From an uncultured Acidimicrobiales bacterium (GTDB taxonomy: Bacteria; Actinomycetota; Acidimicrobiia; Acidimicrobiales; SZUA-35), in NCBI GenBank assembly GCA_937925335.1, contig CALEWY010000051.1:1-50039 (forward strand): 50,039 nucleotides of DNA, in the 5' to 3' direction. Both the position numbers and the translations under genes were made by a program. Shown here one piece after another: positions 23,457 to 32,400 of this stretch. Below the pieces are notes generated by a model. It was not told the origin of the DNA, did no database searches, and worked only from the letters and a program-made list of their open reading frames with translations. The number at the start of each line of letters is the position of its first letter. Position 1 is the first letter of the stretch.

Positions 23457-24571
23457 GATGCCTCGCTCGAGGCAAAGGTGATGTGTGAGTACTCGTTGAC
23501 CGACGGCGGTCCCCAACAAGCCCAGAAATCGCCGGTTGCCGGCCGCATGATGGCGCCGCCACTCGACTCGATGTGGAACGGTTCGGTCGCGATCTGGCAG
23601 ATCGACGTTGGTTCGCGGGTCAACTCGAACAAGCGACCCTCGTCAACCTCGCCTTCGGCAAGGAATGCTCGGGCTGTTTCCAGACGAGTCTCCGAATTCT
23701 CGGTGAGCGCTGGATCTCGGTCGGCCTGAACCGCGGTCGTCTCCGGGTGAATGGTGTGGTTGGTGTGCACGAGCGGCTCGGCCTCGAGTGTGGTTGTCGT
23801 CCGGACCGATGGCATGGCCTCAACGTTGTGGCCAACACCATCGGCATCGAAGATCAAGAAGTTGTGGGCGCCGGCGAGGTCGGCATCCATCACAACCTGC
23901 AGGGCTTCGTCAGCCGATGACGTCTTCAGCATTCCTCGAACGACCGACGTCCAGGCGACGCCTCGTGTTCCGTCAACCGCCGTGAGGTTGTTGATACCAA
24001 CGCACACACCCTCGCTGTTCATGCCGATCTGGCCGAGGCATCCGGTCGTCGTGAAAACGAGTGCTTCGGGTGCGTCGTCCGGCTGAATCCGTGCGAGAAC
24101 AACATGGGCGGTCGCCGCATCGTGCATGTCCCACGTCTGGCCGAAGTAGCCGGTGCCGCTGGCTCGGTGATCGGGGATAATCGCCGCGGTGCAATCGTCC
24201 TCGATGAGCGTCGCCGGTGTGGGGCCGCCAACGACCGCTCGCACGGTGTCGACGAAGTCGGTGAACCCGCCAACGATCACGGCCTCTGCCGGTGACACAC
24301 CAGCGGCCTCAGCCATGGCGCACAGTTCGATGTAGAGGTCGGCATCGAACGCTTCGTGCGCCGGGAGCATCGACTCGGCGATCTCGAGTAGCTCGGATCG
24401 GCTCAGAGCGCCGCCGCTCCACGCTCCGGACGCGACGAGATCGACGCGTGCGTTCATGTAGAAGCGAATCTCTTCGGCGTGTGCCGCTCCGTGCGCTGCG
24501 CCGATCTGTTCGGGTGAACCGGCGAGGTCGAGGATGCGGATCGGTGGCCGCTTGAGTGTGGCTGTATTCAT
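23453..24571 (-). CDS. C45-family autoproteolytic acyltransferase/hydrolase
   Basis: 372 residues from ATG 24571, which overlaps the dehalogenase stop (ATGA). Members are Ntn hydrolases activated by cleavage before a Cys; here the likely nucleophile is C127 in 'IEDDCTAAII'. N-terminal 'GSPEQIGAAHGAAHAEEI' and 'DTVRAVVGG' fit the family, as do 'GYFGQTWDMHDAATAHVVLARI' (about 140-161) and 'GQIGMNSEGVCVGINNL' (about 178-194). Known members include isopenicillin N acyltransferase; most actinobacterial ones hydrolyse uncharacterised amides. Substrate unknown. Confidence 0.88.
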   Translation of the reverse strand: MNTATLKRPPIRILDLAGSPEQIGAAHGAAHAEEIRFYMNARVDLVASGAWSGGALSRSELLEIAESMLPAHEAFDADLYIELCAMAEAAGVSPAEAVIVGGFTDFVDTVRAVVGGPTPATLIEDDCTAAIIPDHRASGTGYFGQTWDMHDAATAHVVLARIQPDDAPEALVFTTTGCLGQIGMNSEGVCVGINNLTAVDGTRGVAWTSVVRGMLKTSSADEALQVVMDADLAGAHNFLIFDADGVGHNVEAMPSVRTTTTLEAEPLVHTNHTIHPETTAVQADRDPALTENSETRLETARAFLAEGEVDEGRLFELTREPTSICQIATEPFHIESSGGAIMRPATGDFWACWGPPSVNEYSHITFASSEAS

Positions 24572-25476
24572 GCTCCGGCCATCCATTCGATGAGAGCGGC
24601 GGCGATGTCTTCGCCTCGATCGTCCTGGGAAAAGTGGCCGCCCGGTGTGAACTCCTGGTGCGGCTGGCCAGCGGCACCAGGCACACGTTCGATGAACTCG
24701 CGGTGAAGCGACCCGAGCACCGGGTCGCCGGGGCACGCCAGCGTGAGGAAGGGCTTCTCCCACGATTCGAACACCGTCCATGCCGCCTTGTTCTCCGCAA
24801 CGCCCGCGTGCTCGGGCGTGATCGGGACGAGCGGTGGGAACTCCCGAGCGCCGGCCATGTAGCTCTCGTCGGGGAACGGAGCGCGGTAGGCATCGACTTC
24901 GGCATCGGTCAGTTCGCGGGCGGCGGTTGCTCGCTGTAGCAGGGCGCCTGCGTCCATGAACTCCATCGTCTGTGATGCGTTGAGCCAGCCGTCGAAGCCG
25001 GGGCCGAGTGATTCGCCGACCGGCAATCCGGTGTTGCCCATTGCGATTCGGTCGAACCGATCCGGGTTCTCTGCGGCGACTCGTAGCCCGATCAAGCCGC
25101 CCCAATCCTGCACGAAGACGTTGATGTTGGTGAGGTCGAGCGTCTCGATGAACGAGGTCATCCAGGCGACGTGGCCGTCATAGGTGTAGGCCGCTCGATC
25201 GGTTGGTTTGTCCGATCGGCCAAAGCCAATGAGGTCCGGGGCGACACATCGAAAGCCCGCGTCGAGGAGCGGCGGGATCATTCGGCGGTAGAGATAGCTC
25301 CAGGTCGGCTCGCCGTGAAGCAGCAGAAACAGGGGAGCGTCGGCGGGCCCTTCGTCGATGTAGGCCATGTGTAGGCCGTCGATCTCAACACCCTTGGGTG
25401 CGTAGGGGAAGTCATCGATCGCGGCGAAGCGCTCGTCAGGTGTGCGGAGGACGGCGGGTGTGTCAGGGCTGGACAT
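24568..25476 (-). CDS. Haloalkane dehalogenase (HLD-I type)
   Basis: 302 residues from ATG 25476. It should hydrolyse the carbon-halogen bond of alkyl halides, giving an alcohol and halide. The alpha/beta-hydrolase core shows the HLD-I signature 'LLHGEPTWSYLYRRM' (oxyanion and halide-side loop), nucleophile D124 with halide-binding W125 in 'FVQDWGGLIG', catalytic acid D251 in 'CPGDP' and His H281 in 'GGHFSQDD'. All residues of the Asp-His-Asp triad are present. It lies between an esterase lipoprotein and a C45 hydrolase in an apparently TetR-controlled operon. The natural substrate is unknown; marine brominated compounds are possible. Confidence 0.9.
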   Translation of the reverse strand: MSSPDTPAVLRTPDERFAAIDDFPYAPKGVEIDGLHMAYIDEGPADAPLFLLLHGEPTWSYLYRRMIPPLLDAGFRCVAPDLIGFGRSDKPTDRAAYTYDGHVAWMTSFIETLDLTNINVFVQDWGGLIGLRVAAENPDRFDRIAMGNTGLPVGESLGPGFDGWLNASQTMEFMDAGALLQRATAARELTDAEVDAYRAPFPDESYMAGAREFPPLVPITPEHAGVAENKAAWTVFESWEKPFLTLACPGDPVLGSLHREFIERVPGAAGQPHQEFTPGGHFSQDDRGEDIAAALIEWMAGA

Positions 25477-25512
25477 GGCTCTACTCAACACCCGGCGAGC
25501 GGCTTGGAAAAG

Positions 25513-26898
25513 TCAGCGGGTGAAGAACTCGTCTGCCCGAATCAAGACGTCGCCTGCGATCGTGCGAACGAATCGGATGCTGTGCCCGCTGAGTCGGTGT
25601 CCCGGTTGGTCGATACGAGTGTCGGTGAAGTCGATGCCCCGGTCGGTGAGGTAGTCCGCAAACGCATCGTGGTTCTCGTCGAGGCGAAGCTCGTCGTCGA
25701 CGCCGGCCCACATGGCAAACTCCGCTTCGAACCCATCCGGATAGCTGGAGTCGTACTCGTCCGGACACAGCGTTCCGCACGGGCCAGCCATCGAGATCGG
25801 CATGCTCAGCCCGAATAGATCGGGTCGGTCATAGGCGAGACGAACGGCTCCGTTTCCTCCCATCGAGAACCCTCCGATCGCCATCGCTGGTGCATCGCCC
25901 GATCCGCTGGCTCCCCGAATCGGATGGCGCTCAGCGACGGCAGGAATGACCTCGTCCACGATGTGGCGGGCTCGGTTGCCGAGGTAGTTGCTCATCTCGG
26001 CACTTGGCATCACGATCGCAAAGGGTTCGATCGATCCGTCAGCGATGAGGTTGTCCATCATCGTGGCGATGCTCGCAGCCTCGACCCAATCGGTCGCAGG
26101 CTGTCCGAAACCGTGGAGAAGAACGAGCAGCGGCAGTTCGTCTGACGAGTCGTCTGCTGATGTGCCTGGAGGGAGGTACAAAACAGCGGGGATCGTTCGC
26201 CCCAGGATGTCGCTCTCGATCGTCAGTGTCTCGACGACTCCCTGTGGCGCGCCAAATTGTGGTGTTGCGAGCGGAAGTGCCTCGCCCACCAGCATCACCG
26301 AGTTGCCTTCCTCCATCTCGGCCCCGACCCTGGCCGGATTGGCGGGATCGGCAACCCAGGTGCCGTCGACCCGAAAGCGGTACAGCCACTGCTCGGGCCC
26401 GAGGTAGAGGGTGAGAGCGTGGGAGCTGATCTCGTCATCGACCCTGATGAGTTCAAGCGTTGAATCCGGGAACGCGTTCCAATAGTTGGCCGTCATCTCG
26501 AGTTGGACGACGCCGGCGTTTGGTGCGTCGAGACGAAACGTGACCGGTTCGCGGCCGTCGCCTGGCGTCATCAGCTCCACTTGGCTCGCGGAAGCTGACG
26601 CCGGAATGATCGACGCCGCCTCGACGGCGCCCATCGGGTTGAAGTTGGTGTCGCTCGTTTCGACCCCGTCTGAATCAACCTGCGAATCAGCGTCCGAATC
26701 AACACTGTTGCTGGATTCGTTTGGGGCTGGGTCGGATGACGCCTCAGCCGTTGCGGCTTCGCTGTCGGCCGGGACGGGATCTCCCGAACAGGCCGCCGCA
26801 ACACACCCGATCGAGATCGCCACGGCGAGGGTGCGAACAAGCCGAGTTGCCGGTGTGCGACTCGCGAGTTTGTGTTGGGTGGCTTCTCGGCTCGTCAC
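25513..26898 (-). CDS. Esterase lipoprotein with E-set-like N-domain
   Basis: 461 residues. The N-terminus has a basic-hydrophobic stretch ending in the lipobox V-A-A-A-C37, followed by an acidic, low-complexity linker (about 40-85). Residues ~100-205 look like an early-set Ig-like domain ('NAGVVQLEMTANYWNAFP', 'EQWLYRFRVDGTWVADPANP'). The C-terminal half is a Fes/esterase-D-like alpha/beta hydrolase, with 'LPLLVLLHGFGQPATDW' (oxyanion), 'MAIGGFSMGGNGAVRLA' (nucleophilic Ser) and an Asp/His at the end ('ENHDAF', 'PGHRLSGHS'). It is probably attached to the outer face of the membrane and acts on an external ester. Start overlaps the M23 stop (ATGA). Confidence 0.85.
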   Translation of the reverse strand: MTSREATQHKLASRTPATRLVRTLAVAISIGCVAAACSGDPVPADSEAATAEASSDPAPNESSNSVDSDADSQVDSDGVETSDTNFNPMGAVEAASIIPASASASQVELMTPGDGREPVTFRLDAPNAGVVQLEMTANYWNAFPDSTLELIRVDDEISSHALTLYLGPEQWLYRFRVDGTWVADPANPARVGAEMEEGNSVMLVGEALPLATPQFGAPQGVVETLTIESDILGRTIPAVLYLPPGTSADDSSDELPLLVLLHGFGQPATDWVEAASIATMMDNLIADGSIEPFAIVMPSAEMSNYLGNRARHIVDEVIPAVAERHPIRGASGSGDAPAMAIGGFSMGGNGAVRLAYDRPDLFGLSMPISMAGPCGTLCPDEYDSSYPDGFEAEFAMWAGVDDELRLDENHDAFADYLTDRGIDFTDTRIDQPGHRLSGHSIRFVRTIAGDVLIRADEFFTR

Positions 26899-27554
26899 GG
26901 TTGGTCCCAGGCGGTTGCTGCGTAGGTCTCGCCGGTGATCAGTGTGACCGCAAACGGATCCGTGTTCGAGAAGCTGATGGCCACACCGGTGTAGGGGAAG
27001 TCAGCTGGTGACTCGACGACGATGAGATGCAGGTGCGGGTAGCCCGCCTTGCCGCTCGCCCCACTCAAACCCAGCACGTCGCCCTGAGCCACGACGTCTC
27101 CAACTTCGACCTCGACCTCGTCGGTGGTGAAGTGGAGATACACGGCGGTGGTTCCATCGCCGTGGTCGATGCTGACGATATTGCCGAGACCTCCGCCGAA
27201 GTCGGGCTTGTCTTCGTCGACGACAACCACGGTTCCGCCTCGCGAAGCCAGAATGGGGGTGCCGACCGGCATGTCGAAGTCGTAGGCGAATGAGTCGGGG
27301 CTGGTGCGAGCGTGGAACGAACTGCTGCAGTTGTTCAGTCCCATTGCATAGGCCTCACCAACGGCGTAGGGGAGGATGTAGGGCGAGTCGGCAGGGTCTG
27401 GGTACTCCACGTCACATCCGGAGAAGGCAACCTCGCTGGCACCGGCGTCTCTATTGCTGGGGGAACTGTTGCTGGGGGAGCTGGAGCAGGCGGACGCGAA
27501 GCCCAAGACGGCGACGAGGAGCGCGAAGCCGACCCGTCGTTTCAGTGCCGACAT
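26895..27554 (-). CDS. M23-type metallopeptidase lipoprotein
   Basis: 219 residues from ATG 27554; ATG 27572 is also in frame, and both lie inside the operator palindrome. Lipoprotein signal with basic start and 'LLVAVLGFASAC' ending at the lipid-modified Cys23, followed by a Ser/Asn-rich linker. The peptidase domain has 'SFAYDFDMPVGTPILASRGGTVVVVDE', 'GGLGNIVSIDHGDGTTAVYLHF' and 'SGASGKAGYPHLHLIVVES': the LytM metal site uses H in the YLHF and HLHL motifs with the D of YDFD. Such enzymes cleave peptidoglycan or bind it. First gene of the operon. Confidence 0.82.
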   Translation of the reverse strand: MSALKRRVGFALLVAVLGFASACSSSPSNSSPSNRDAGASEVAFSGCDVEYPDPADSPYILPYAVGEAYAMGLNNCSSSFHARTSPDSFAYDFDMPVGTPILASRGGTVVVVDEDKPDFGGGLGNIVSIDHGDGTTAVYLHFTTDEVEVEVGDVVAQGDVLGLSGASGKAGYPHLHLIVVESPADFPYTGVAISFSNTDPFAVTLITGETYAATAWDQP

Positions 27555-27586
27555 ACTCTCAGTATTTGACATACTGAGAGTATGTC
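27550..27586. promoter_or_regulatory. Double ATACT-N3-AGTAT operator
   Basis: A 16-bp inverted repeat, GACATACTCTCAGTAT (27550-27565) and ATACTGAGAGTATGTC (27571-27586), is separated by TTGAC. Each arm is itself a short dyad ATACT-N3-AGTAT. It covers the 5' end of the M23 gene and lies 54 bp before the divergent TetR start, so binding would repress both directions. Confidence 0.78.
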
Positions 27587-27639
27587 ATACGCGCATCGGC
27601 TTCGCTCCAGCCGCGTAAACCCGTCTATTCTGTGCGGCG

Positions 27640-28260
27640 ATGCCAACGCGAGCTGACTCCCAAGCCGAAACGAGACGACAGATCCTTCAAGCCGCGGTCG
27701 CCGAGTTTGCGTCTCGCGGTGTCGCCGCTGTTTCGCTCGATCACATCGCGGCGCAGGCTGGTTTCACGAAAGGTGCGATCTACTCGAATTTTGATTCGAA
27801 AACCGATCTCTTGTTCGCAGTGCTCGAGCAACGCAAGGTCGACGTTGGCAGTGAATATGTCATCGCAACCGAAATCGAGTCCGATGAAGACCTCGCCGAG
27901 TCCATCGGGATGCGAGCGGGTCGGTCACAGGCCGAGGGCGTCGTGCAACAGCGAGTGCTGGTCGCCCTTTGGGCGGAAGCCATGCGCGACGAAGCCGTGG
28001 CCGAACGCCTGGCATCGATTCGAGCCGCTCACCGAGAACGAGTCGCCGATTCGATTCGTGCTCGCGCCGAGTCGGCTGGCATCGAGTTACCGGTGAGCGC
28101 TGAACACCTCGCGCTGGGCCTCACCGGAATGAGCATGTCGATCATGTTCGACTCCGTCATCGCCTCTGATGTCGACGCGGGCGCGGCTCACGCTGCGATG
28201 ATCGATGTTGTGTTGAACGGTGTGCTTGCGATGGCCGCCAATTCCGAGCCTGAGCAGTAG
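27640..28260 (+). CDS. TetR-family transcriptional regulator
   Basis: 206 residues. DNA-binding domain: 'ETRRQILQAAVAEFASRGVAAVSLDHIAAQAGFTKGAIYSNFDSKTDLLFAVLE' (about 10-63), the usual TetR three-helix motif. The ligand-binding part is Ala/Arg-rich with no recognised specificity. Divergent from the dehalogenase operon across the double operator at 27550-27586, so it most likely controls that operon and itself. Its stop codon lies inside the 19-bp tandem repeat at 28248. Confidence 0.94.
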   Translation: MPTRADSQAETRRQILQAAVAEFASRGVAAVSLDHIAAQAGFTKGAIYSNFDSKTDLLFAVLEQRKVDVGSEYVIATEIESDEDLAESIGMRAGRSQAEGVVQQRVLVALWAEAMRDEAVAERLASIRAAHRERVADSIRARAESAGIELPVSAEHLALGLTGMSMSIMFDSVIASDVDAGAAHAAMIDVVLNGVLAMAANSEPEQ

Positions 28261-28303
28261 ACACGGGCCTGAGCAAACGACACGGGCCTGAGGGCGAGAC
28301 TGG
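28248..28303. repeat. 19-bp tandem repeat over the TetR stop
   Basis: GCCTGAGCAGTAGACACGG (28248-28266) and GCCTGAGCAAACGACACGG (28267-28285), then a diverged third unit. The TetR stop codon TAG is in the first unit. ACTGGC (28299-28304) and GCCAGT (28319-28324) could form a short hairpin at the 3' end. The period matches the 14799 repeat but not its sequence. Confidence 0.6.
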
Positions 28304-28323
28304 CCGAAGCAAGCGAGAGCCAG

Positions 28324-29352
28324 TTAGCCCGCTCGCACCGCTCGGGCGATTTCCGACCACTTGTCCAGCTGTGCTGGATCGTTTCGAATCTCCTGCACCC
28401 CGAGATACATCACAACTCGTGACGCCTGATCGCGATAGCGATCGAGGAGACGATCCGCCATCTCATCCCACGGGGCGACAACTGCGAAGTGGTCGAGCAT
28501 TTCGTCGGTGATGAGGTCGCCGATGGTGTCGAGCTCGCCGGCCTTCATCGCGGCGCGAATCTTGCCGGTTGTCCCCTCGAAGCCGAGATCGTCGAACTGG
28601 AAGTTGTAGTTGGGTGTGCTGCCGTAGAACGCGATCTGTCGCTTCGCCACTGCGAGATAGGGCGCTCGTTCTTCGGGCGTGTCGCCGGGACACGCAAACA
28701 CCGGAATGATCAAGTCGATCTCCGACGCGTCGCGGCCAGCCTTTGCTGCCCCTTCAGCGAGTGTCGGCAACAACCGGTTCTCGATGTAGTGCATCGAGTG
28801 GAGTGGATGCACGTGCACGCCGTCGGCGACCTCGCCTGCGACCTTGGTCATCAGCGGACCAACCGCGGAGATGTCCACCTTCATCGGGTGGTCGTGTGCG
28901 GGTGGCGCCCAATCTCGCGGAAGCAGGCTCATTGGATAGAACTCGCCGTCGTGGGCGAGCCGTTCTTCTTTGCCAAAGGCTCGCCAGCAGGCCTTCACGG
29001 CCAGCACGTAATCGCGCAGCCTTGCGGCGGGGCGATCGAACTCGCTGCTGTAGCGGCGCTCCACATGCGCTCGCACCTGACTGCCGAGCCCGAGTCGGAA
29101 TCGCCCGTTCGTGTTGTCGGCCAATTCGTAGGCGACGGCCGCCGACACCATTGGACTGCGCGGAAACGCAACCGCGATACCGGTCGTGAAGAACAGTTCG
29201 GGCGCAGCGGTTGCCGCCATCGCGATCTGCATCCAAGGGACCTGGCTGGTCTCGGTGAAGAGCAAACCGGAGAACCCGCCGTCTTGCGCTTTGCGAGCGA
29301 GGTCAGCAGCCTCGTCCCACGTCGAGCCGCCGGTCATGAGGTCGATGTCCAT
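28324..29352 (-). CDS. LLM-class F420-dependent oxidoreductase
   Basis: 342 residues. Luciferase fold with 'MDIDLMTGGSTWDEAADLARKAQDGGFSGLLFTETSQVPW' at the N-terminus, 'ELFFTTGIAVAFPRSPMVSAAVAYELADNTNGRFRLGLGSQVRAH' (about 53-97) and 'VGPLMTKVAGEVADGVHVHPLHS', matching the actinobacterial TIGR03617-like F420 subfamily. Downstream of the giant surface protein gene on the same strand (76-bp gap) and convergent with TetR. Substrate unknown. Confidence 0.92.
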   Translation of the reverse strand: MDIDLMTGGSTWDEAADLARKAQDGGFSGLLFTETSQVPWMQIAMAATAAPELFFTTGIAVAFPRSPMVSAAVAYELADNTNGRFRLGLGSQVRAHVERRYSSEFDRPAARLRDYVLAVKACWRAFGKEERLAHDGEFYPMSLLPRDWAPPAHDHPMKVDISAVGPLMTKVAGEVADGVHVHPLHSMHYIENRLLPTLAEGAAKAGRDASEIDLIIPVFACPGDTPEERAPYLAVAKRQIAFYGSTPNYNFQFDDLGFEGTTGKIRAAMKAGELDTIGDLITDEMLDHFAVVAPWDEMADRLLDRYRDQASRVVMYLGVQEIRNDPAQLDKWSEIARAVRAG

Positions 29353-29428
29353 GTTCGGACAGTAGCGATCTCATGAACGGCGGTCGAAGTGAGCTGTGTT
29401 TGCGAAACCTGAACCCTTGACGATCGTG

Positions 29429-32400
29429 TCAGCTATCGGCGAACCGTCGTCGTCGAATCGGTCCGACGAGGACGAGGCCACCGCCGATGAGGCTGAGCGC
29501 AACCAAGAGCAGTCGCCCGGTGCCGGCGCCGGTGAAAGCGATGGTGCCGGTGCGTGGTGTTGCGGTAAGCACTGCGGTGTCCGCGTTGTCGGAAGGGTCG
29601 TCCTCGGGAACCAGCTGGGTGTCGCTGGCCACGGTGACCTCGTTGGTGAGTTGGCCGGGGGCCAGAACCTGCATCAGGTAGCGAATCGTGACCGTCTCGC
29701 CGGGAGCAAGGTCGTCGAGACGCCACACGACGGTTCCGCCTTCGATCACGCCACCGCCGAGCTGCTCAAGGACCGGCTTGAGCTGAGTTGGGGGAGTGTC
29801 GGTGACGACGAGGTCGGTGAGGGTGCGCATGCCGTCGTTGGTGACGACGAGCTCGAACTCGACGAGGTCGCCAACTCGGGCGGCCGACCCAGCAGACGAT
29901 GCAAGGCGCTTGTCGATCGTGAATGAGCCCGGCGAGGTGACCGTTGCGGTGTCGCTGTCATCGACCTCGTCACCGGTTGGGTCGGTCGCTGTGACCGACG
30001 CCGTGTTCACAAACGCCTCGTCGAGCAGGCCGATGACCGGCTCGGAACACGAGTACACCGAGGATGCTCCAGCCGCGAGATCGCCGATGGTGCGAGCGCA
30101 CGAGGGGACCAGCGGATCGGCAACGGTGACATCGCTGAGCTCGATGTTGCCAATGTTGTTGACCGAAATGCGCCACGTCGCAGCAGCACCGGTTGCCAAT
30201 TCGCCCTCATCAGCCCAATGAGCGTCGTTCGCGATGTCACATGTGGTGCCATCCACACAGACCTGCTTGACGATTTCGATCGCCGGGCCGGTTCCGTAGT
30301 GGTTTGCTGGGTCATCTGCGCTTGGCGCAGTGATCGGATCGCCGCTGACCGGATCGGTCACGGGGATCGTGTGTGTTGGGTCGGTCGGGTCGAAGTCGAC
30401 CGGATCGATCGCCGGGTTCGGAACCACGGGTGTGCCGGTGATCGTTCCGACGTTCGTGTACTGGCCAGCGATCGCGGCTTCGGGTCCGCCGGTGCAGATG
30501 ATCGTGTCTCGACCGGTCGTGTCGCCCGCTGGGGCCAAGACCGACGACGGGCACGTCACCGTGACGCCCTGATCGTCCGACACCGTCACATCGGTCAGCC
30601 AGGTGCTGCCGGTGTTCGTCACGGTGTAGGTCCACGTCACGTCGTCGCCGATCGGGACGAGCGGGCCGGGAGTGGTGTTGGCGTCTTCGCCGTTCACCGC
30701 TTTGGTGATCTCGACACCGGTGGTCCAGCCAGTGTGGTTGGCCGGGTCATCACCCGTTACTTGAACGCCCGGGACGGTCGAGCCGTCAGAAGCGATCGTG
30801 TCTGGAGCGTTGGCGGTGACGTCGGCAATGTTCTCGTAGGGGCCGGTCGTCGCCGTTCCGGTCAGTTCGAACACCCACGTCTCGTCGAGATCGAGGAGTT
30901 CGTCGCCGTTCGTATCACCAGAGACGAGGTCGGTCGCGGTGAGCGTCGTGTCGTCGCTGGTGTCGGCTGGGGTGCCGGCGTCATCGATCAGCGCAAGATC
31001 GCTGAGAACGACCGTGCCGGGGTTGGTGACGGTGTAGGTCCAGACGATCGGGTCGCCATCGGCGATGAAGATGCCGGGGGCGGTGTTGGCGTCATCGCCG
31101 TTGACCGTCTTCACGATCTCGACTCCAGCATCGCTACCGAGGTGGTTGGCGACGTCGTCGTCGGTGACCTCAACACCTGGTGTGGTGCTGCCGTCGGGGT
31201 TCGTCGTTTCCGGTGCGGTTGCGGTTGCCTCGGCCTCGTTCACGTACGGGCCAGGCGTCGCGGTGCCAACGACCTCGAAGATCCAGGTTTCACCCGTATC
31301 GAGCAAGGTGTCGCCGTTCGTATCGCCGGAGACCAGGTCGAGGACCGTCAAGGTTACGTCATCGGTCACGTCGGCTGGTGTGCCCATGTCGTCGACCACG
31401 ATGACATCACCGACTGCGATGTTGCCGGTGTTGGTCACGGTGTACTCCCACACAACAGCGGCACCGGACTGAACGTCGATGCCTGGGGCCGTGTTGGCGT
31501 CGTCGCCGTTGACGGTTTTGACGATGGCGATCGAAGGCTCGGTACCGAAGTGGTTCGATGGGTCATCGTCGGTGACGTCGACGCCGGGTGTGGTTGAGCC
31601 GTCGGTGTTGGAGGTTGGAACCGACGTTCCGGTCGCAACGGCATTGTTCGTGTACTGATCGACGGTGGCCGTGCCGGTCACCTCAAAGATCCAGGTCTCG
31701 TCGGTGTCGAGCGAGGTGTCGCCGTCGGTGTCGCCAGACACGAGATCGGTAATCGTCAGTGTGACGTCGTCGCTTGGGTCGGCTGGGGTGCCAGCATCGT
31801 CGACAACGGTCACGGGGTTCAGCGCGATGTTGCCGAGGTTTGTGACTTCGTAGGTCCAGGTGATTGGAGCACCGGTCGGCTGGTAGATGCCGGGGGCGGT
31901 GTCGGCGTCCACATCGTTCGTGAACTTCTCGATCGCAATCTCGGGATCGGTTCCATACGAAACGGCAGGGTTGCTGTCGGTCACGTCGACACCCGGGGTG
32001 GTGGTTCCGTCGGGGTTTGTCGTGTCGGGAGCGGTGCCAGTGGCTTCGGCGTTGTTCTCGAACAAGCCATCGACGTGGTTTCGGGTCAGCGTGAAGGTCC
32101 AGGTCTCGTCGATGTCGAGCAGGCCGTTGCCATTCGTATCGCCAGAGACGACGTCGGTGACGGTGAGGGTGACGTCGTCCGTTGCATCGGATGAGGTTCC
32201 GAGGTCGTCGACGACCGTCACGTCAGCCAGCGGGACACTGCCCGGGTTGGTGACGACAAACGTCCAGGTCGTCGGAGCATTCGCTGGCACAAACACGATC
32301 GTCGATGTGGTGTCCGCGTCCTCGCCGTTGACGAGCTTCTCGACAGCGATCTCCGGAGTTGAGCCGGTGTAGTTCGACGGGTCCTGAGCGTTGACGTCGA

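Noticed and set aside
30218-31597. Long open frame on the plus strand inside the giant surface protein gene
   Set aside because: It is the antisense of the repeated domains, rich in Val/Arg/Asp from repeat codons, with no family resemblance.
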